Source of the DNA: Diacronema lutheri | Taxonomy: Eukaryota > Haptophyta > Pavlovophyceae > Pavlovales > Pavlovaceae | Length of the DNA stretch: 64,000 nucleotides | Assembly (NCBI GenBank): GCA_019448385.1 | Contig: JAGTXO010000019.1 | Location: 62,001-126,000 of the forward strand | Reading direction: 5' to 3' | Shown here: piece after piece, positions 21,423-31,538 of the stretch | How positions within the stretch are numbered: position 1 is the stretch's first letter | How the letters are laid out: every line of letters starts with the position of its first letter | Position numbers and translations under genes: made by a program | The notes under the pieces: model-generated | The model's input: the letters and a program-made list of their open reading frames with translations, nothing else | Told to the model about the DNA's origin: nothing | Databases searched by the model: none

Positions 21423-22038
21423 GCTCGTCGACCAGCTCACGACTGCCGCACGCAACGCTGGTTGCGACGCGCGGAAGAAGACAGCTCGTTCGACCGCTCA
21501 GCCATCCCGCAGGACGCGCTCGACGCCATGGGCGCGCGCGCGGGGACTACGCGGCGCTCGCGCGTCCCGGTGCCGGACATTACACTCCGGCACGATGCCG
21601 CGCGCGGCCTCGAGCATGTCGAGGTGAAGACGATCAGCTTTTGCAAATCGTGGTACCCGTTCGGCGCGCACGACGGTGTCGCCCGACGCGAGCGCGCCAT
21701 CGCCCCGGTGTATCTGCGCAAGGCGCGCGCGCTGGACATCGCGTTTGGCCTTGCGCAGGCGGGTGCGGGCACCGAGACCGCGATGATAGGCCCGATCTAG
21801 GCCAAAGTACTGCTCGGTGGCGCCCGTGCGTGGTGCAGTCGTAGGCGGCTTTGGCGAGGGCAGTGCCGGCTTCTTTAGCCTCATAGCTGACATCGCTGCG
21901 GCGGCGGGGCGAAAACTGCACCCGCATTTTGGCCTGAGCGCGGCGCCCGCCGTGGCGGCCGCGCGGCGGGTGCTCATCTCGCACGTCGGCACGATGGCTG
22001 CGCGATGCCATGTGCAGCTCATTTTCGCGCGCCTGTGA
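21423..22038 (+). pseudogene. broken element-like ORF with an EVKT nuclease-like motif
   Basis: Protein-like stretches read in the plus direction over about 0.6 kb: PDITLRHDAARGLEHVEVKT, then RRERAIAPVYLRKARALDIA, then GAVVGGFGEGSAGFFSLIA and LISHVGTMAARCHVQLIFA. The PD...EVKT spacing resembles a PD-(D/E)XK nuclease core. From memory, similar proteins recur in many copies in haptophyte and dinoflagellate genomes, but I cannot name the family or prove that it is mobile. The copy is clearly broken (at least one break) and has no intact start. An R1 copy begins near its end. Treated as a fossil. Confidence 0.4.
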
Positions 22039-22254
22039 TTCGTCGCTCCGCTCACCGCGCAGCGCGCCTCCAATCGCGCGCGCGCGTGCAGCGTCTTCTC
22101 CATGCGCGTGAGGAGGCGCTCATGGCGCAGGGGGGCGGCGGGCGCTGGGCTGCGGTGGCGGCGTAGGGGAGATATGGCTCTCGTGCAGCTCTCATGCGTT
22201 GGCGCGACACGTGATTCCATGCCGTCCTCATGATCTCAGACTGCACGTTCCAAT
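22027..22254 (+). repeat. dispersed repeat R1, full-length copy 3
   Basis: About 228 bases matching the 19.1-kb copy from CGCGCGCCTG through ATTCGTCGCTCCGCTC, CTTCTCCATGCGC and GGCGCTCATGGCGCA, and ending at the GCCGTCCTCATGATCTCAGA terminus plus TTCCAATATG. Confidence 0.8.
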
Positions 22255-22504
22255 ATGTGTCGCACGAATGCGGGTTTTGCCAACATTTGCCGTCAACAAG
22301 CAGTCTAAGGAATGGGGTATAAGTCTTCGCGCGATGTAGAATTTTGATCTTGCAAGCTCTTCTCATTGACAACCCTACGCACTCAGGAGGACGCGAGTTG
22401 TTTTCGCTCGGCGCTTGTGCAAATTGCAAGCGCGCGAGCCCAAGCATCACGCTCGGCGCAAAGCCCACCCTTTTTGATGGATCATTGTTCGTGTTAGCCC
22501 ATTT

Positions 22505-22552
22505 AGTGATACCATGCCGTCCTCACGATCTCAAACTGCAAATTCCAATATG
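22505..22552 (+). repeat. dispersed repeat R1, terminal fragment
   Basis: Only the conserved R1 end is present: TGATACCATGCCGTCCTCAC, GATCTCAAACTGC and TTCCAATATG. That makes five occurrences of this terminus within 5 kb. Confidence 0.8.
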
Positions 22553-23640
22553 TTTAGTGATTCTGCAAAAATGAAAAGGACTGAAAGAAATACTTTGTTG
22601 CAGTATTTTTTGAGTTCCTGCACTTACGCTTGCAAGTTGCTTGTCGTCACTTTCATAAAAAGATGCGGCTCGAACAGAACATCAACAAAGTACTGAGCAA
22701 AATATCAGGTGCAATTGCCTCAGACCGAGCGACGATGACGCGGTTTCGAGCACTGCGGGCGTACATATTTTGTGATTACGGCAAAGTGCGCAATGGCGTT
22801 CGTCGGAACGATCAAGCAAGTCGGTAGCTGCGAAGCACGCTCACTTTCCATACAACCAAAAAGTGGGTCGGAGCAAACAGCACGATGCTCCAAACCACTG
22901 TTTGGTAGTAGAAGTATTCGCCATTCCTCTACAATTCGTTGGCAGAACACGCACGTCGCACGCATCGCGCGCATCGCGTACACCGAGCGTGCACCGAGCC
23001 AAAGCCGATTGGAGACCTTCTTGACATGTGCAATCAGCTTATTCGTATTGCGAACGCGGGCCGACGCATAAAGCTAACGTGAGCTTGCGGTCGTGTCCGG
23101 GCACCAACCGGCGATGGCAGCCTGCCGGCTCCATCCCCGACGGCAAGTAACATTCCCTTTTGCGGATAGTAAAAGTATGACAGGCTAATGGTTCGAGACG
23201 CCATTTTGGGCCGTTTTACTTTGTTTGCGATCGTGCTTTGCCAAAAACCGTAACCTTTTGGTGAATGGCAGGCAAACTTAGGCTTTGCGCGCTTTCAGGT
23301 AACCATGCCGAGATGCGTACGCCCGGCGCAATGCTTCAACGACCGTCGGCGTCGTGTTCCTGTAACTTGAAGCTCGCTGCAAGCAAGCTCCTCCTGGCTG
23401 CGAAGTCAACGGGCGTGAGCACGACGCATGCAAGCTCTTCCTGGCTGCTCGTCGGTCACGCTCACTACTTTGCGCTCGCCACTGTACATGGTTTGCGTGC
23501 AAATCGCTTACGGAAAGCGCTGGATTGTAGAATCTGGAGTTTCGGTGATGTGCTAGGGGCCACACGACTCCCTCCCTGCCTATGCGCGACCGACGAGCAG
23601 CTCAGGGATAGTTATGGGTGTCAGCATGGAAATGGGGCAA

Positions 23641-23681
<41 letters not shown>
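23641..23681. repeat. poly-G tract (41 nt)
   Basis: An uninterrupted G run in intergenic DNA, followed by AGGGGGAGG. Tracts this long are prone to sequencing and assembly length error. Confidence 0.95.
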
Positions 23682-23682
<1 letters not shown>

Positions 23683-24453
23683 GGGGGAGGATGGGCTGGG
23701 GGTCGATGATTGCAAAAAGCGGTTTTCGAGGCACATTTAGTGCTCAGCGGAACCTCATCGTCGTCGCACGAGCGCGCACGCCCGCGCGCACGCCGCGCAA
23801 CCCTCCGACGTAAGGCCTTAGCTAAGGGGTTGTAAACGCCATCTTGTAAGGACAGCGGAGCGTGCACGGCACGAGCGGTGACCGAAGCCGCCGTGACAGA
23901 CGTATTTCCCGCCAATGTCATCCCGTATGTCGACGCACTGCCATCGCCGCCGCGCAGGCACGCACAGTCGCCATAAAATGAGGGAGTGGTACATCACCAA
24001 ACAGCGTCGGTCAGCGTCGCACGGAGCTGGCCTGCTGGGCCGCGCTGGCTGCAATGCCGTCGCCGCCGTCGCCGCCGTTGCCGCCGCCTTTGCCATCACC
24101 ATCACCGCCATCAGCTTCATCGTCCAGTCATTGCCGCTGCTCTGCGTACGCCACGTCCCATAACCGCGCGACCTTTGAGCAACGAACGCGCTCGAGCGTG
24201 AGCGCGTCGATCCACGCTTGGCGGGCATTGTACTAGGCGACCGTGTCGACCGCGCCTCCGCCCTCTTGTCGGGGAGCGACATTGGCCGCGTGCGCCTTCA
24301 CGACCCGTTTTGCGGCAGCCGCTGCCGTCGCGCGGCCGTGCATTGCCGAGAGCGCGTTTGCGCGCGCGTACGCGCACGCACGTGCACACGCCGACTGGCA
24401 AAACTCGACGTCCACGTCGCCGAGCTTGACGGGCAAGCGCAAGTAATTGACAT

Positions 24454-25480
24454 CATCCAGGCGTCGGATGTCGCGGGCGAAGTCGTTTCGCATGCGAGGC
24501 GCTCGCGCGTTTCCTGCCTTGGCTGCTCGTACCCGCCCTCCTTGAGCCGGTCGCAGTGGTAGTCGCGCAGCGCGCTCTTCTCTGTGCGGCGGGCGCTGCG
24601 ATGCGGCAACGACATCGCCTCGTCCCCGCACTCGGAGACTGTCGCCAATAGTGAGCACGCATACGGCAGGCCCTTGTCAGCCATGAAGTCACCGAGGGAT
24701 GAGCGTCCCCGCGTTCACGAATATGAATCGGCGGCGCACGTCGCAAAGCCCTTGCGATTGTAGTACGCGCCGGCGTTGCGCACTTCGCCACCCGGGCGGC
24801 GGACCTGGGCCGCGATGCCGTCAACGGCGCCGACGATGCCATTGATGTTTCTTCCCTTGCAGCGCGCCCAGTCGTCCAAGAGGCTGCGCAGCGCATCCGC
24901 GTCTCCGGGATTTAAGTTCTCTACTTACATCGTGGACTCTACTTCCACGCTGCGTTGATCAAGTCCACGACGTCATCGACCGCACGGTAGGAGCCGGAGC
25001 TGCGCGGTCATGCGAGCGAGCGATGAAGCATGCAAACAAGCGCGCGCGCGTGCGCGACGGAGAGCAAAAAGGCGCGCGGCGAACAGCTGTGCAAGCGCGT
25101 GGACGTGGCGTACGCGGCGCGCGCAGAGACATCTCGAAGCAAGAGCAGATGTCGAGACATGAGCCGCTCACAAGGAAGCGCAGCGCAAATGCGAGCATGA
25201 GCTTCGGCGGTAGCACATGCCAACGCCTGTGGGCTTTGTTCGGCATGCGGTGCTCAAGCCGATGCGAGATGTTCTGGAGGATGGCGTCGGACGTCGCGCG
25301 GTCGATGCGGAACATCCGCTTGAAGTTGTTCGCGAAACGATCGTCGATCGTGCGCGAAGCGTGCAGGCGATTACAGCTGGCCGGTCCCGTGAGCTGCCTG
25401 AGCCGCTCGAGCTCCCGCGCATTGTGCGTGGCGACGATGTCTTGTGAAGGCAACGTAGGCAACGTGTCGTCGTCGTCCAT
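24454..25480 (-). mobile_element. PIF/Harbinger DNA transposon, decayed transposase
   Basis: HARBI1-type transposase reading leftward from the ATG at 25480. Exon 1 (25480-25131) gives NNFKRMFRIDRATSDAILQN and LMLAFALRFLVSGSCLDICS, the N-terminal helical region of the DDE_4 family. Splicing to 24999 (donor GTCTCTGCGCG, acceptor GCGCAG) yields FEISGSYRAVDDVVDLINAA, as family members have, so the element carries an intron of host type. After an in-frame TAG near 24944 the frame shifts, and the catalytic segment reads GIVGAVDGIAAQVRRPG and AYYNRKGF, with the first catalytic Asp. The expected PGSTHDS segment with the second Asp is missing; a stop and a deletion follow, and a third frame resumes at DFMADKGLPYACSLLA. 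The copy cannot be active. No second (SANT/Myb) ORF or terminal repeats were identified. Confidence 0.85.
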
Positions 25481-25573
25481 GTCATCGCTTATTGCGTCTT
25501 CCCGCGCAATTCACAGCCGAGAAAATAATCGCAACCCTTTGCGAGCGAAAGTGTGCACGCAGCGTCGGCCCGA

Positions 25574-25640
25574 AGTCAGGGCGTCGACCCTGTGCACGCC
25601 GGCAGCGGGGACGGCAGGGACGGCAAAGACGCGGCCGTTG
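25574..25640 (+). repeat. dispersed repeat R2, copy 2
   Basis: Contains TCAGGGCGTCGACCCTGTGC and ACGCCGGCAGCGGGG, nearly identical to the 42.07-kb copy. It sits 94 bases upstream of the Harbinger start and 80 bases before a poly-C tract. Confidence 0.8.
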
Positions 25641-25722
25641 CGCTCACGTCATGCGCGGCAGGCGGCAGCCGGTGGTAAGTGGTGAGTTTTTTCGGTGACG
25701 TGGTGGACCATTCATGTCTATA

Positions 25723-25750
25723 CCCCCCCCCCCCCCCCCCCCCCCCCCCC
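25723..25750. repeat. poly-C tract (28 nt)
   Basis: An uninterrupted C run in the spacer between the transposon remnant and the L43 gene. Confidence 0.95.
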
Positions 25751-25954
25751 GCGGTGCATGGCGGCAGGCGCGGCGGGGGCCTCTGGGCCTGCTCCGTCGG
25801 TCGCTGACCTGCGCAGCCGGTGTTGACGTCCAAGGCGCTTAGCTTGACAGAGTTGACGTCCAAGGCGCCCAGCGTGCGTGCTACTCCCGCGCGCTTCGAG
25901 AGCGCCACGCGAAACGGCCTCGCGGCGGCCGCGTCCGCGCCGCTCCCGCTCGGC

Positions 25955-26720
25955 TCACGCGCGCACGACCTCGTGCGCGTCGTCAAGCTGGCGGTACGGC
26001 ATCCACTCGCCCTGCACGGAGGGCGTCTTGCCCAGGCCGCGCTGAGTGAAGCGACGCACGCGCTGCCCGCTCATGTCGCGATACCGCTCCACCAGCTCGA
26101 GCACCTGCGGCGGGCCGCGGAAGGGGGGCGCCGGCCGGCGCGCGCGCGCGCGCGCGCCAGCGCGCGGCACGCGTCAGCATGGCGCGCGTCGCGCGCGGGT
26201 CTGCGCACGAGAGCGTGTGCAGCCGAAGCATCCAGGCCGCGCGACGCGCGCGCGACGCGCGGCGCGGCGCGTACCTCGGCGCGCGTCGCGTTGCGCAGCG
26301 AGACGAGCCGCGGCGGCACCTCGCTCCCTGCGCGGCGCCGCGTGCGCACGTGCTGATGAGACGCGGGCGACGGTAGCCAGCGTGGAGCGCGCGGTCGAGC
26401 GGTGCGAACGCGCGCGTAGCGGCGAGCGCGCGAGACGCGCGAGTCCGGTGGCATCGCGGCGCGACGGCGCAGCGCGTGCGCGCGCGGCGGCGCCGTGGCG
26501 CGACGGCGCGGCGCGTGCGCGCGCGGCGGCGCCGCGCGCGCAGACCGTACTCCGCCTGCAGCGTGGGGTGCCGCCCGGGCTGCATCGCGACGTCGACGGG
26601 GATGTGCGGGTGCGCCGTGGCAAAGGGAACGAGCGAGCTCTCGAGGAACGCTCGCACGCCCCGGCTCGACCCAGAGTGCAGGCAGTAGCGGAGCGTGAAG
26701 CGCGTCACCTTGGTCGCCAT
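25955..26720 (-). CDS. MRPL43: mitochondrial large-subunit ribosomal protein L43
   Basis: Three exons on the minus strand, 26720-26546, 26327-26275 and 26104-25955, join in phase to 125 aa, a normal length for this protein. The start reads MATKVTRFTLRYCLHSGSSR, the hallmark of the L51/S25/CI-B8 thioredoxin-like fold, followed by GVRAFLESSLVPFATAHP and GRHPTLQAEYG. The 53-nt middle exon supplies SEVPPRLVSLRNATRAE, and the last exon supplies VLELVERYRDMSGQ and GKTPSVQGEWMPY. The fit of all three pieces to L43 makes the splice sites secure. It is a structural protein of the mitochondrial large subunit, imported from the cytosol; no separate presequence is visible, as is usual for L43. It lies head to head with the amidohydrolase gene, only 72 bases apart. 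Intron 1 is a 218-nt GC-repeat tract. Confidence 0.93.
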
Positions 26721-26792
26721 CCCTCGTCGCGCCCACCAGCAGAGGGGGCTCGACACGACTCACAAGTGAGCGCCTTCTTGCGAACCGGCGCA
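26721..26792. promoter_or_regulatory. 72-bp bidirectional promoter region
   Basis: The ATG codons of the L43 gene (minus) and the amidohydrolase gene (plus) are only 72 bases apart, so both 5' untranslated regions and core promoters must share this DNA or overlap the genes. No TATA box is seen. Confidence 0.5.
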
Positions 26793-29202
26793 ATGGCCTT
26801 CGCGCACGTGGTCGGCGGCTTCGCGGCAGGAGCGGCCGTCGCGGCGGGCGTGGCGATCTGGCAGCAGCGCCGCGCGGCGCGGCTGCGCGCGCGCGCGTGC
26901 GATGGCGCCGCGCCCGCCGAGCGCACCGCTGCGCGCGCGCGCGCGGCCAGCGGCGCGCCTGCCGACGGCGGTGCGGCCGACGGCGGTGCGACGGGCGCGC
27001 CGAGCACGACGACGGCCGCGTGGCGCGCAGCGTGCGCGCAGCTGCGCGAGGTGCTCGCCGCGCCGCCGCGCGCGTGGACACTCGGCCCATGCCGCATCCC
27101 CGCCATCGAGATCGTCGACGACCTTCTCGAGCTTGACGTCGACGCCGACGGGTTTGCGCGGTGCGAGCTGCGGATGCGCGGCTACGAGATCGCCGCCGTG
27201 CGCGCGGCGCGGCGCGCGCGGCGCGCGCCTGAGGCGGAGGGGAACGATGCGGAGCGCGAGAGCGGTCTCGACGGCGTGCGCGTCGACCTCGGTGGCCGCG
27301 TGCTCCTGCCGCGCTTTGTCGATGCCCACGCGCACCTTTCGAAGGCCCACCTGCGGCCGCGCTGCGCGACGCCGTCCGGCTCCATCAACGACGCGCTGCG
27401 CTGCGAGCCGCTCGAGCAGGCGCGGTGGGCGGCAGAGCTTGAGGAGAGCTACGCCGACCCGACGCCCTCCTTCTTCGAGCGCCGCTTCGACTTCTCCCTC
27501 CGCTGCGCGCTCGCGCACGGCTCGCGCGCTCTGCGCACGCACCTCGATGGCGTGCAGCACTGCGCCGCCCACCCGCGGCTGCGCGAGCGCGTGTACGCCG
27601 TCTTCGACGCGGCGCGCACGCGCTGGCTGCGGCGCGGTCTCGAGCTGCAGGGCGTCGCCAACCTCTTCCTCCCGCACTACGCCGCAGAGATGGGCTGTTC
27701 CGCCGCGGATGCCGCCGCGCACGTCCGCCGTGCCGCCGCGTCCGACGGCGTTGTCCTTGGCGCCTACGTGCCGATGCTCGACCCGGCGGACGCGCGGATG
27801 GACGCGGCGGCGGCGGAGCGGTGGTTCGACGCGCTCTTTGCCGCCGCGCGCGCGCAGCCGCGCGCCGCGCCGTGCGCCGCCGCTGCCGCCGCTGCCGCCG
27901 CTGACGCCGCCGCCGACGGCGCTGACGGCGCTGACGGCGCTGACGGCGCTGACGGCGCTGACGGCGCTGACGGCGCTGACGGCGCTGACGGCGCTGACGG
28001 CGCGGCGCGCACCGCCGAGGCGGCGGTGCGCGCACCATCCGCGCGCGAGCTCGACGTCGACGTGCACATCGACGAGCACAACGGTGGGCCGATCGGCACG
28101 CTCGCGCTGCCCGCGCTCTGCGCCGCGCTCGAGCGCGCGCGCGCGTCTGGCTACCTCGGCCACGTGGTCCTTGGCCATTGCACGGCGCTGGCCCTCGGCC
28201 TGCCGGGCGCGGGCGCGGCGGACGATGCGGCGCGCCGGGCGCTGATTGGACGGATCGCCGACCTGGGCGCGCGTGTAACGGTCGTGATCAACCCGACGAC
28301 CAATCTGTCGCTGCAGGACCGGCAGGGCACTGCGCCCCCCATTGGCTCCGCCGTGCCGCCCGCTGCCGACGGGCCGCGCACGCCGCGCTGGCGCGGGATC
28401 GCACCAGTGCAGGAACTGCGCGCGGCCGGCGTGCGCGTGTGCGCCGCGTCGGACAACGTGCGCGACTGGTGGTACCCCGTGCGCGCGCGGTTGCGCGCGC
28501 GCGCCGTGCCGCGCGCGCCGCGCGCGCGCGCGCGCGCCGCCCACACCGCGAGGCGCCCGCGGCGCGGTCGCGCCGCGCCCGGTGGCCGCGCGCGCGCGCG
28601 GTCGCACGCCTCAGTATGGCGACTTTGACTGTCTCGACGGCTGCGCCCTCGCCGTGCGCCTCGCGCATTTGGACACCGCGTCCGCGCTCCCCGCCTCGCT
28701 CTGGCCCGCGGCGCCCGTCGACACAGCGCAGCCGCGCGCGTCATGCAGCGCGCCGCTCGACGCGCAGCTCGCGGCCGCGTCGCTCCAGGGGCCCGCCGCG
28801 TGGCTCGCGCTCGTCTGCCGCTGGCCGGCCGAGGCGATGGGCTTGCAACCGCTGTCGCTTGGCAGCGGCCAACCGGCAAACGGCGCGCTCGCCAGCGTGC
28901 GCGCCGTCGCTGGCGGCGCCGACGGCGGCGCGCCGTCGTGCGCCGGCCAGCTGCGCGCGGGTTCGCGCCTCTCGTGTGTCGCGTTCGACGCGCGCTCCAT
29001 GTCCGAGCTCTTCGCGCGGCCGCACTCGGACCGCGCGGTGGTTGTCGACGGCGAGCTGGTAAGCACCGAGCTGCCCGACTACGCGCAGCTCGACGACGGC
29101 GTCGAGTCGCCGACCGAGCTGCCGTGGGCCGAGCTCGCGCGCACGACGGTCGCGCGCGGCGGCACGGCGGTCGCGCCGGTCGCGCCGCCCGTCTACACGT
29201 AA
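26793..29202 (+). CDS. amidohydrolase, cytosine deaminase / N-isopropylammelide hydrolase type
   Basis: Two exons, 26793-28478 and 28615-29202 (757 aa). The metal-dependent amidohydrolase motifs are in order: FVDAHAHLSKAH (about residue 177, HxH), DVHIDEHNGGP (about 425), VVLGHCTAL (His about 462) and AASDNVRDWWYP (Asp about 554). Splicing then restores WWYP-YGDFDCLDG, the tail expected after SDN in CodA-like enzymes. These deaminate cytosine or related rings to uracil plus ammonia; the exact substrate is not determined. The N-terminus has a 20-residue hydrophobic segment (HVVGGFAAGAAVAAGVAIW) and then basic residues, so it may be membrane-anchored or targeted, unlike soluble bacterial CodA. 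A (Asp-Gly-Ala)n insert of about eleven units lies near residues 375-405 between strands, and the C-terminal ~150 residues are extended. Family certain, substrate not. Confidence 0.88.
27913..28003 (+). repeat. in-frame 9-bp repeat (Asp-Gly-Ala)n
   Basis: About ten exact GACGGCGCT units inside the amidohydrolase coding region. The exactness at DNA level points to recent slippage. Confidence 0.9.
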
Positions 29203-29643
29203 GTGAAAACTCAAAATTGTCTCCGATTCCTGGAGCGAGAGCTCGGAGGACTACCGGCATGTGTGCTCTATCGGCAGGCACAATTTCGCGTTCTGTGGTG
29301 GAGTTTTCAGATCTGTCGACAGGCGCGCTCTCATTTTTCTCAAACCCGCTCGTCCGCACGCGTGCTCAGCCCAACCCGAGAGCTCGCGCGCGCGCGCGCC
29401 GCCACGCGCTCCGCGCAGAAGCGACACCGCCCGAGTTCACTGTGGTCGGCCTTGCGTGGCCGGCTTTGCCGCGGCTGCCCGCGCGGCCCGTGCCAACTGC
29501 CAACTGCCAACTGCCAACCCATCACGCGCAGCCGGCGATGCGCTCGGACCTCCAGTCAGCGCGGTGGGCGCGCGGGCGAGCTGATGTGCGCGTGCCGCCC
29601 GGCGTGCCGCCAGTCTGCGCGTGCTTACACGCCGGTCACACGA
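29203..29643. other. convergent 3' spacer with split hairpin
   Basis: This 441-base gap lies between the ends of the amidohydrolase and HMG-box genes. TGAAAACTC at 29204-29212 can pair with GAGTTTTCA at 29301-29309, and AAATTGT at 29214-29220 with ACAATTT at 29280-29286, giving a bulged hairpin right after the stop codon. A CCAACTG heptamer is repeated about four times at 29488-29518. No gene is seen. Confidence 0.5.
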
Positions 29644-31256
29644 TCACTTTGGGCTGATGAGGGCGCGCGACACGACGGGGATGGCGGACGAGCGCGCAGC
29701 GGCCGGTGGCGCGTGAGCGGCGGCGGCGCGGGCGGCGGGTGCGCAGAGGTGGCGGGCACGCGGCGCGCGCGCGATGGGGCTAGCGCACCCCGCCGCACGT
29801 CGCACCTTTGGCGTGCGCTTGCTCGTGAGGATGGCGGCAGCGTCCGGCTGCTGCGCGGCGGCTCTCGCCCGCTTTGGCGGGGATGGGACAGGCGCGGCCT
29901 TTGCGGCCACGCCCTTGCCCTTCGGCGCAGCCGTCGCCGGCTTGGTCGGCTTGGTCGGCTTGGCCACCTTGCCCTTGCTGGCATCGGCGGTGGCGGCCGC
30001 GCCCATCTGGGCCTCGGGCGCGGCCGCAGGCGAGCGCGCGCGCTTCTTCGCCGCCTCGGCGGCGCTCGCGGTCGGGCGCGGCTTCAGCGCGGCGAGCTTG
30101 GGCGGCTGTGCGGCGGGGGGCGGCTTTGGCGGCGGCATCTGCGGCGGGTAGATCGTGACGATGCTCGTCTGCTGCTGCGCGGCCAGGATCGACCGGGTGT
30201 GCATGGGCAGGGAGCGGGCAGGGGCAGGGGTGCAAGGGGCCAGGGGGTTAGCGCGGTTGCAGCGCTCGCGCACGACCCGACCGCGCGCCGCTCCGCCGCC
30301 TCGTAACGCGCGACCGAGGCGGCACGCACCGCGGGCGGCGCCGAGAGTGCGGGCTCAGCGAGGAGGCCAAAGTCCTCCTCGAGCAGGCCGCGGTCACCAT
30401 CGCGCGCGTCGTCGTCGCCGTCGCCGCGCTCGGCGTCGGCGGCGCCGGCGGCGCGCGCGAGCACGACGGTGGCGCTGCCAGGCCCCGCACTGCCGCCCAT
30501 GCCCGCAACGAGGGCCACCTCGGGCTGCATGGGCTCGCGGAGGAGCGCACACGCCGTCTCAAGCGGCGCGGCGACGCCGCGCAGCCGCGCGAGGAGACGG
30601 TCGAAGGCGCTCTGCAGCGTGGCGCGCTTCTTCTGCCAGCGCGCGCGCGCGGCGTCAGAGAGAGCGAGCGACCTGCCGCCAACGCCGCCGCCGCCCGCCG
30701 CCGTCGTCGCCGCCGCCTGCGCCTCGAGTGCAGCGCGCTGCGTCTCGGGCAGCGCGGCATACGCGGGCGCGAGCGCGGCCGCGAGCGCGCGCAGGTCGGA
30801 CGGGTCGGCGAGCGCGGCGCGCGCGTCGAGCTCTCGCTCGGCGACAAAGAGGTGCAGCGCCGTGACCGGCCTGCTTGCCTTGCCGCCGCCGCCGTCGCCG
30901 CCGTCGCCGCCTGCGGCCGCGGCCGCTGCGGCCGCGGCGACCGGCGCGTACTTCGCCTTCTCGACGACGTAGCCGGCCTTGAGCTGCTGCGCCTGCTCGT
31001 GGTAGGGCTTCTTGGCGTCTTCAGGAAGCTCCTTCCACAGCCTGCCCAGCTCAAGCGCGACCCCCTTGAACGAGAGCTCGGCGCTCGACGCGCGCACCGC
31101 CGGGCGGCGGTCGTTTGCGAAGAGCATGAACGCGCTCAGCGGCTTCTTGGGCGGGTCGAGCGGGGGTGATTCGGGCAGCGCGGGCGCGGGTATGATTGGC
31201 GCAACCACGACGGAGGCCGCGCCGCCGCCGTCGGACGACTTGCGCTTCGGTGCCAT
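29644..31256 (-). CDS. HMG-box chromatin protein
   Basis: Two exons, 31256-30282 and 30174-29644 (501 aa). Residues about 36-105 are a canonical HMG box: DPPKKPLSAFMLFANDRRP, then ALELGRLWKELPEDAKKPYH and EQAQQLKAGYVVEKAKY. Such boxes bend DNA in the minor groove. A second region (about 125-180, PVTALHLFVAEREL ... YAALPETQRAALEAQ) looks like a degenerate second box. The C-terminal exon is Lys/Pro/Ala-rich with KKRARS and KGKVAKPTKPTKP, plausible nuclear localisation and DNA-contact sequence. The intron is C-rich before its acceptor and holds a GCTAAC branch-like site; its donor is the uncommon GTCGGG, chosen for phase, so the exact junction is less certain than in neighbouring genes. An architectural nuclear factor is inferred. 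Confidence 0.85.
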
Positions 31257-31538
31257 GCCAGGCTGTGCTCGAGCTGAAGCGGGCGTGCTGGCCGGCCTCC
31301 AACGACCGGCAGCTGAAGTGGGGTGGAGTCTTTCACACCGTTTGAACCGCGGGCCTGGATGTTTTCAAAAACGGCGGCGTCGCTGCTCCGCCCACATCGG
31401 CCAGCACTCAGCTGCCAGTACTGCGAGTCTGCGACGCTCGCCGCTCAGCGGATCCCCTGGGAGAGCCCCGGGGTTCGGCCGGGGGGAAGCAGGGCGACGA
31501 CCCGGCGCTTCAATAAATACCAGCGTGCCCCCACGCGC

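Larger units (their letters stand above)
17365..24232. other. repeat-rich, gene-poor region
   Basis: Almost 7 kb without a recognisable host gene. Base composition falls visibly between about 18.8-20.8 kb and 22.2-23.6 kb, with A/T-rich stretches unlike the surrounding very GC-rich genes. The region holds copies of two dispersed repeats, four poly-C/G tracts, an imperfect tandem duplication, a GNC-trinucleotide-rich block at 18440-18610 and a broken element-like ORF at 21.4-22.0 kb. A perfect 9-bp hairpin (GGGTGTGCC, five-base loop, GGCACACCC) lies at 17685-17707. The many short frames here show no conserved motif. It reads as decayed mobile-element territory. Confidence 0.6.
25481..25954. 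other. spacer with R2 repeat and poly-C
   Basis: This 474-base gap between the transposase start and the L43 gene contains an R2 copy, a 28-nt poly-C tract and two direct copies of GTTGACGTCCAAGGCGC (about 25822-25838 and 25854-25870). No gene is seen. Confidence 0.6.

Noticed and set aside
23185-23205. tRNA B-box-like GGTTCGAG
   Set aside because: No matching A box, acceptor stem or anticodon arm at the right spacing; no tRNA gene was found in the window.
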